Assembly: GCA_902783915.1 (NCBI GenBank)
Contig: CACZSX010000103.1
Span: forward strand, 1 to 8,352
Direction of reading: 5' to 3'
From: an uncultured Erysipelotrichaceae bacterium
Lineage (GTDB): Bacteria; Bacillota_I; Bacilli_A; RF39; UBA660
DNA: 8,352 nt
The notes beneath the pieces are model-generated. The model was not told the origin of the DNA and did no database searches. It worked only from the letters and a program-made list of their open reading frames with translations. The position numbers were made by a program, and so were the translations under genes. Positions within the stretch are counted from its first letter, which is position 1; every line of letters begins with the position of its first letter. This document shows, in pieces, positions 5,989-8,352 of the stretch.

Positions 5989-6867
5989 ATGAAAGGAATA
6001 ATCTTAGCTGGAGGTAAAGGAACACGCCTATATCCAATGACTAAAATCATATCAAAACAATTACTACCAATTTATGATAAACCAATGATTTATTATCCTA
6101 TATCAACTTTAATGTTAGCTGGAATAAAAGATATTTTAATAATTTCAACTCCAGAAGATATTGAAAGATTTGAACAATTATTAGGAGATGGTAAACAATT
6201 AGGAATGAACTTTACTTATAAAACACAAAAAGAACCTAAAGGTATTGCAGAAGCGTTTATTATAGGTGAAGATTTTATTGGAAAAGATAATGTATGTTTA
6301 ATTCTAGGAGATAATATCTTCTATGGATCAACATTAGAAGAAAAAATAGAAAAAGCTGCAAAAATAAAAAATGGTGGAGTAATATTTGGTTATCCAGTAG
6401 AAGATCCTAAAGCTTTTGGTGTAGTTGAATTTGATGAAAACAATAATGTTTTATCTATCGAAGAAAAACCGAAAGAACCAAAATCAAATTATGCTGTTCC
6501 AGGATTATACTTCTATGATAATTCTGTAATTGAAAAAGCAAAAAAAATAGAAGCATCAGATAGAGGAGAATTAGAAATTACAGAAATAAATAATTGTTAT
6601 TTAAAAGAAAAATCATTAAGTGTAATTCAACTAGGAAGAGGTATTGCCTGGTTAGATACTGGTACACCTAGAGGTCTAAGCCAAGCAAGTCAATTTGTTC
6701 AAATTGTTCAAGAAAGACAAGGATTCTACATTGCTTGCCTAGAAGAAATAGCATATAGAGAAGGATTTATAAATAAAGAACAATTATTAGAATTAGGAAA
6801 AAAATTAAAAGGAACTAAATATGGAAAATACATCACTAAAATAGCTAATTCAGAAGGAGATAATTAA
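5989..6867 (+). CDS. rmlA: Glucose-1-phosphate thymidylyltransferase RmlA
   Basis: This is a cytoplasmic enzyme of 292 residues, the usual RmlA length. It joins glucose-1-phosphate and dTTP to give dTDP-glucose and pyrophosphate, the first step to dTDP-deoxy sugars. The signature loop LAGGKGTRLYP (6-16) is intact, followed by SKQLLPIYDKPMIYYPIS, LILGDN (D108, metal binding), IEEKP (157-161), AVPGLYFYD (169-177), RGELEITEIN and AWLDTGTP (220-227, D223), and by the C-terminal FYIACLEEIAYREGFI helix region that separates RmlA from other nucleotidyltransferases. A strong AAAGGAGA at 5975-5982 lies six bases before the ATG. The gene sits after the glycosylation cassette and is followed two bases later by rmlB. 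It also supplies the WecE-like aminotransferase pathway. Confidence 0.96.
   Translation: MKGIILAGGKGTRLYPMTKIISKQLLPIYDKPMIYYPISTLMLAGIKDILIISTPEDIERFEQLLGDGKQLGMNFTYKTQKEPKGIAEAFIIGEDFIGKDNVCLILGDNIFYGSTLEEKIEKAAKIKNGGVIFGYPVEDPKAFGVVEFDENNNVLSIEEKPKEPKSNYAVPGLYFYDNSVIEKAKKIEASDRGELEITEINNCYLKEKSLSVIQLGRGIAWLDTGTPRGLSQASQFVQIVQERQGFYIACLEEIAYREGFINKEQLLELGKKLKGTKYGKYITKIANSEGDN
6854..6860 (+). promoter_or_regulatory. Ribosome binding site of rmlB inside the end of rmlA
   Basis: AAGGAGA lies within the rmlA codons for its last residues (EGDN), nine bases before the rmlB ATG at 6870. rmlA ends with TAA directly followed by a second in-frame TAA, whose last A is the first base of the rmlB start codon. 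Confidence 0.7.
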
Positions 6868-6869
6868 TA

Positions 6870-7880
6870 ATGAAAGTATTAGTAACTGGTGGGGCAGGAT
6901 TTATAGGAAGTAATTTTTTATACTATATGACAGATAAATATAAAGATTATGATTTTGTATGTCTTGATGATTTAACTTATGCAGGTAACTATAATAATAT
7001 TAAAGAATTAGAAAAGAAAGATAATTATAAATTTGTAAAAGGAAATATTACTGATAGAGATTTTATAAATAATTTATTTGAAAAAGAAAAATTTGATTGG
7101 GTTGTTAATTTCGCAGCTGAATCTCATGTAGATAATTCAATTAAAAATCCAGAAATATTTTTAATGACAAATATAATTGGAACTCAAGTATTAATGGATG
7201 CATCAAGAAAATATGGAATAAAAAGATATCATCAAATATCAACAGATGAAGTATATGGTGATTTACCATTAGATAGACCAGATTTACTATTTACTGAAGA
7301 AACACCAATTCATACATCAAGTCCATATTCATCATCTAAAGCAGCAGCTGATTTACTTGTTGGAGCATATCATAGGACATTTGGTCTACCAACAACAATA
7401 TCAAGATGTTCAAATAACTATGGACCATATCAATTCCCAGAAAAACTTATACCAGTAATCGTAAGTAAAGCATTAAAAGATGAAAAAGTTCCGGTTTATG
7501 GAAAAGGTGAAAATATAAGAGACTGGATTCATGTACATGATCATAATGTAGGAGTAGATTTAATTCTTCATAAAGGTAAAGTAGGAGAAGTATACAATCT
7601 AGGAGGACATTCTGAAAGAACAAACTTAGAAGTTGTTAAAACTATCTTAAAAGCTTTAGGTAAGAGTGAAGACTTAATCGAATTTGTTAAAGATAGACCA
7701 GGACATGACTTACGTTATGCAATAGATTCATCTAAATCTGAAAGAGAATTAGGATGGAAATTATCATACAAATTTGAAGATGGAATTCAAAAAACAGTTG
7801 AATGGTATGTAGAAAATCAAGATTGGATAGAAGATATCTTATCTGGAAACTATAAAAATGCATATAAAGAAAATAAATAG
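6870..7880 (+). CDS. rmlB: dTDP-glucose 4,6-dehydratase RmlB
   Basis: This is an extended short-chain dehydrogenase of 336 residues that converts dTDP-glucose to dTDP-4-keto-6-deoxyglucose using bound NAD. Visible are the NAD loop TGGAGFIGS (6-14), DDLTYAGN (33-40), FAAESHVDNSI, the active-site stretch STDEVYGDL with the acid/base pair D126 and E127, the SDR pair Y153 and K157 in SSPYSSSKAAAD, SRCSNNYGPYQFPEKLIP, GENIRDWIHVHDH, YNLGG and DRPGHDLRYAID. All diagnostic RmlB residues are present, so the enzyme should be active. Its product is the direct substrate of the WecE-like aminotransferase encoded at the start of the run, and also the branch point for rhamnose and other 6-deoxy sugars. rmlC, the common next gene for L-rhamnose, does not follow; a different SDR gene does. 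Confidence 0.96.
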   Translation: MKVLVTGGAGFIGSNFLYYMTDKYKDYDFVCLDDLTYAGNYNNIKELEKKDNYKFVKGNITDRDFINNLFEKEKFDWVVNFAAESHVDNSIKNPEIFLMTNIIGTQVLMDASRKYGIKRYHQISTDEVYGDLPLDRPDLLFTEETPIHTSSPYSSSKAAADLLVGAYHRTFGLPTTISRCSNNYGPYQFPEKLIPVIVSKALKDEKVPVYGKGENIRDWIHVHDHNVGVDLILHKGKVGEVYNLGGHSERTNLEVVKTILKALGKSEDLIEFVKDRPGHDLRYAIDSSKSERELGWKLSYKFEDGIQKTVEWYVENQDWIEDILSGNYKNAYKENK

Positions 7881-7884
7881 GTGA
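7878..7884 (+). promoter_or_regulatory. Stop codon fused to ribosome binding site (rmlB / SDR junction)
   Basis: TAGGTGA combines the rmlB stop TAG (7878-7880) with the AGGTGA of the next gene, four bases before its ATG at 7889. Confidence 0.6.
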
Positions 7885-7888
7885 TTAT

Positions 7889-8352
7889 ATGAAAGAAAAA
7901 ATAATTGTAATTGGTTCCGCTGGAAACTTAGGAATGTATATGATTGATTATTTATTAGATAATTTAGATACTAGTAAATATGAAATTATTGCAACAGGTA
8001 CAAAGAAAGAATATCCTTTTGAGTTTTATAAAGGAGAATATATTCAATTAGATATAACTAATCCATCAGATTTTGATAAATTACCAAAAGAAAATGTAAA
8101 AGCAGTTATTGATTTTGCAGGAGTATTACCTGCATACTTAGCTCAAGATGATCCTCAAAAATATGTTGATGTAAATGTATCAGGAACATTAAATATATTA
8201 GAGTATTGTAGAAAAGCTAATGTAGAAAGAATTATTTATACTCAAACATGGGCAGATTTAAATGGTTATTTAAAAGATAAAAAACCATTAAAACCAGAAT
8301 GGAGTAGAAAACCAATATTCAAAGGTGATCATGCAATTTATAATGTTACAAA
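7889..8352 (+). CDS. NAD(P)-dependent extended SDR, epimerase/dehydratase/reductase family (3' truncated by window edge)
   Basis: The first 154 codons are present; the frame is open to the window end. The N-terminus KIIVIGSAGNLGMYMIDYL carries the extended-SDR nucleotide motif G-x-x-G-x-x-G (G9, G12, G15). It is followed by LDITNPSDFD (acidic residue near the adenine), VIDFAGVLPAY, the VNVSGTLNILEYCRK helix, RIIYTQTWADL in place of the usual S-S/T catalytic stretch, and AIYNVT, whose Y151 fits the YxxxK motif with the lysine codon cut at the edge. It is not a typical RmlD (no GANGQLG start) and not a cupin RmlC. It could be a 4-ketoreductase or epimerase acting on the RmlB product or on another nucleotide sugar of the locus. 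The start is set by AGGTGA overlapping the rmlB stop. Confidence 0.8.
   Translation, partial: MKEKIIVIGSAGNLGMYMIDYLLDNLDTSKYEIIATGTKKEYPFEFYKGEYIQLDITNPSDFDKLPKENVKAVIDFAGVLPAYLAQDDPQKYVDVNVSGTLNILEYCRKANVERIIYTQTWADLNGYLKDKKPLKPEWSRKPIFKGDHAIYNVT

Larger units (their letters stand above)
311..8352 (+). other. Predicted transcription unit for amino-sugar synthesis and surface glycosylation
   Basis: Nine genes lie on one strand with gaps of 11, 8, 8, 13, 18, 2 and 8 bp and one 11-bp overlap. No internal gap is large enough for a clear promoter or terminator. The order is aminotransferase, ATP-grasp, GT2, SMR, SMR, GT-C, rmlA, rmlB, SDR. Expression would start at the extended -10 at 266-274 and continue past the right edge. 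Co-transcription is inferred from spacing alone. Confidence 0.7.

Noticed and set aside
1..8352. Alternative genetic code with TGA as tryptophan, suggested by the absence of TGA stops
   Set aside because: About 30 tryptophan codons are all TGG and no in-frame TGA interrupts a gene; code-4 AT-rich genomes use TGA for tryptophan heavily.

Overview
The window looks like part of a cell-surface polysaccharide locus from a low-GC Gram-positive bacterium, probably Bacillota or a relative. The evidence is strong A+T richness, arginine encoded almost only by AGA, purine-rich AGGTGA/AAAGGAG ribosome binding sites, and a TagG/Wzm-type ABC exporter permease. The standard code (table 11) fits: all roughly 30 tryptophan codons are TGG, and no long gene is interrupted by TGA. 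The species cannot be fixed from the sequence.

Layout, all on the + strand. First comes the 3' end of an ABC-2 polysaccharide/teichoic-acid export permease (2-250). A 60-bp gap follows (251-310) with a strong extended -10 promoter inside an imperfect dyad. A tightly packed gene run then continues to the window edge, with gaps of 2 to 18 bp and one overlap. In order these are: a WecE-like PLP sugar aminotransferase (311-1435), an ATP-grasp ligase (1447-2589), a GtrB/ArnC-like membrane GT2 glycosyltransferase (2598-3524), two overlapping SMR-type four-helix membrane proteins (3533-3880 and 3870-4196), a 586-residue polytopic GT-C-like protein (4210-5970), rmlA (5989-6867), rmlB (6870-7880) and the 5' part of an extended SDR gene (7889-8352).

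How the genes may work together (inference). RmlA and RmlB make dTDP-4-keto-6-deoxyglucose. The WecE-like enzyme aminates it to dTDP-4-amino-4,6-dideoxygalactose (Fuc4N). The ATP-grasp ligase may acylate or aminoacylate the new amine. The GT2 would load the sugar on undecaprenyl phosphate, the SMR pair would flip it, and the GT-C-like protein would transfer it to a surface acceptor outside the cell. The arrangement parallels the Gram-negative Arn (L-Ara4N) pathway step by step, with unrelated or distant parts at several positions. The main point of interest is this candidate three-component extracytoplasmic glycosylation system with a built-in amino-sugar supply and an ATP-grasp enzyme where Arn has a formyltransferase. 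No rmlC or rmlD is visible. No RNA genes, mobile elements, CRISPR arrays or clear terminators were found, and no gene-free stretch exceeds 60 bp.
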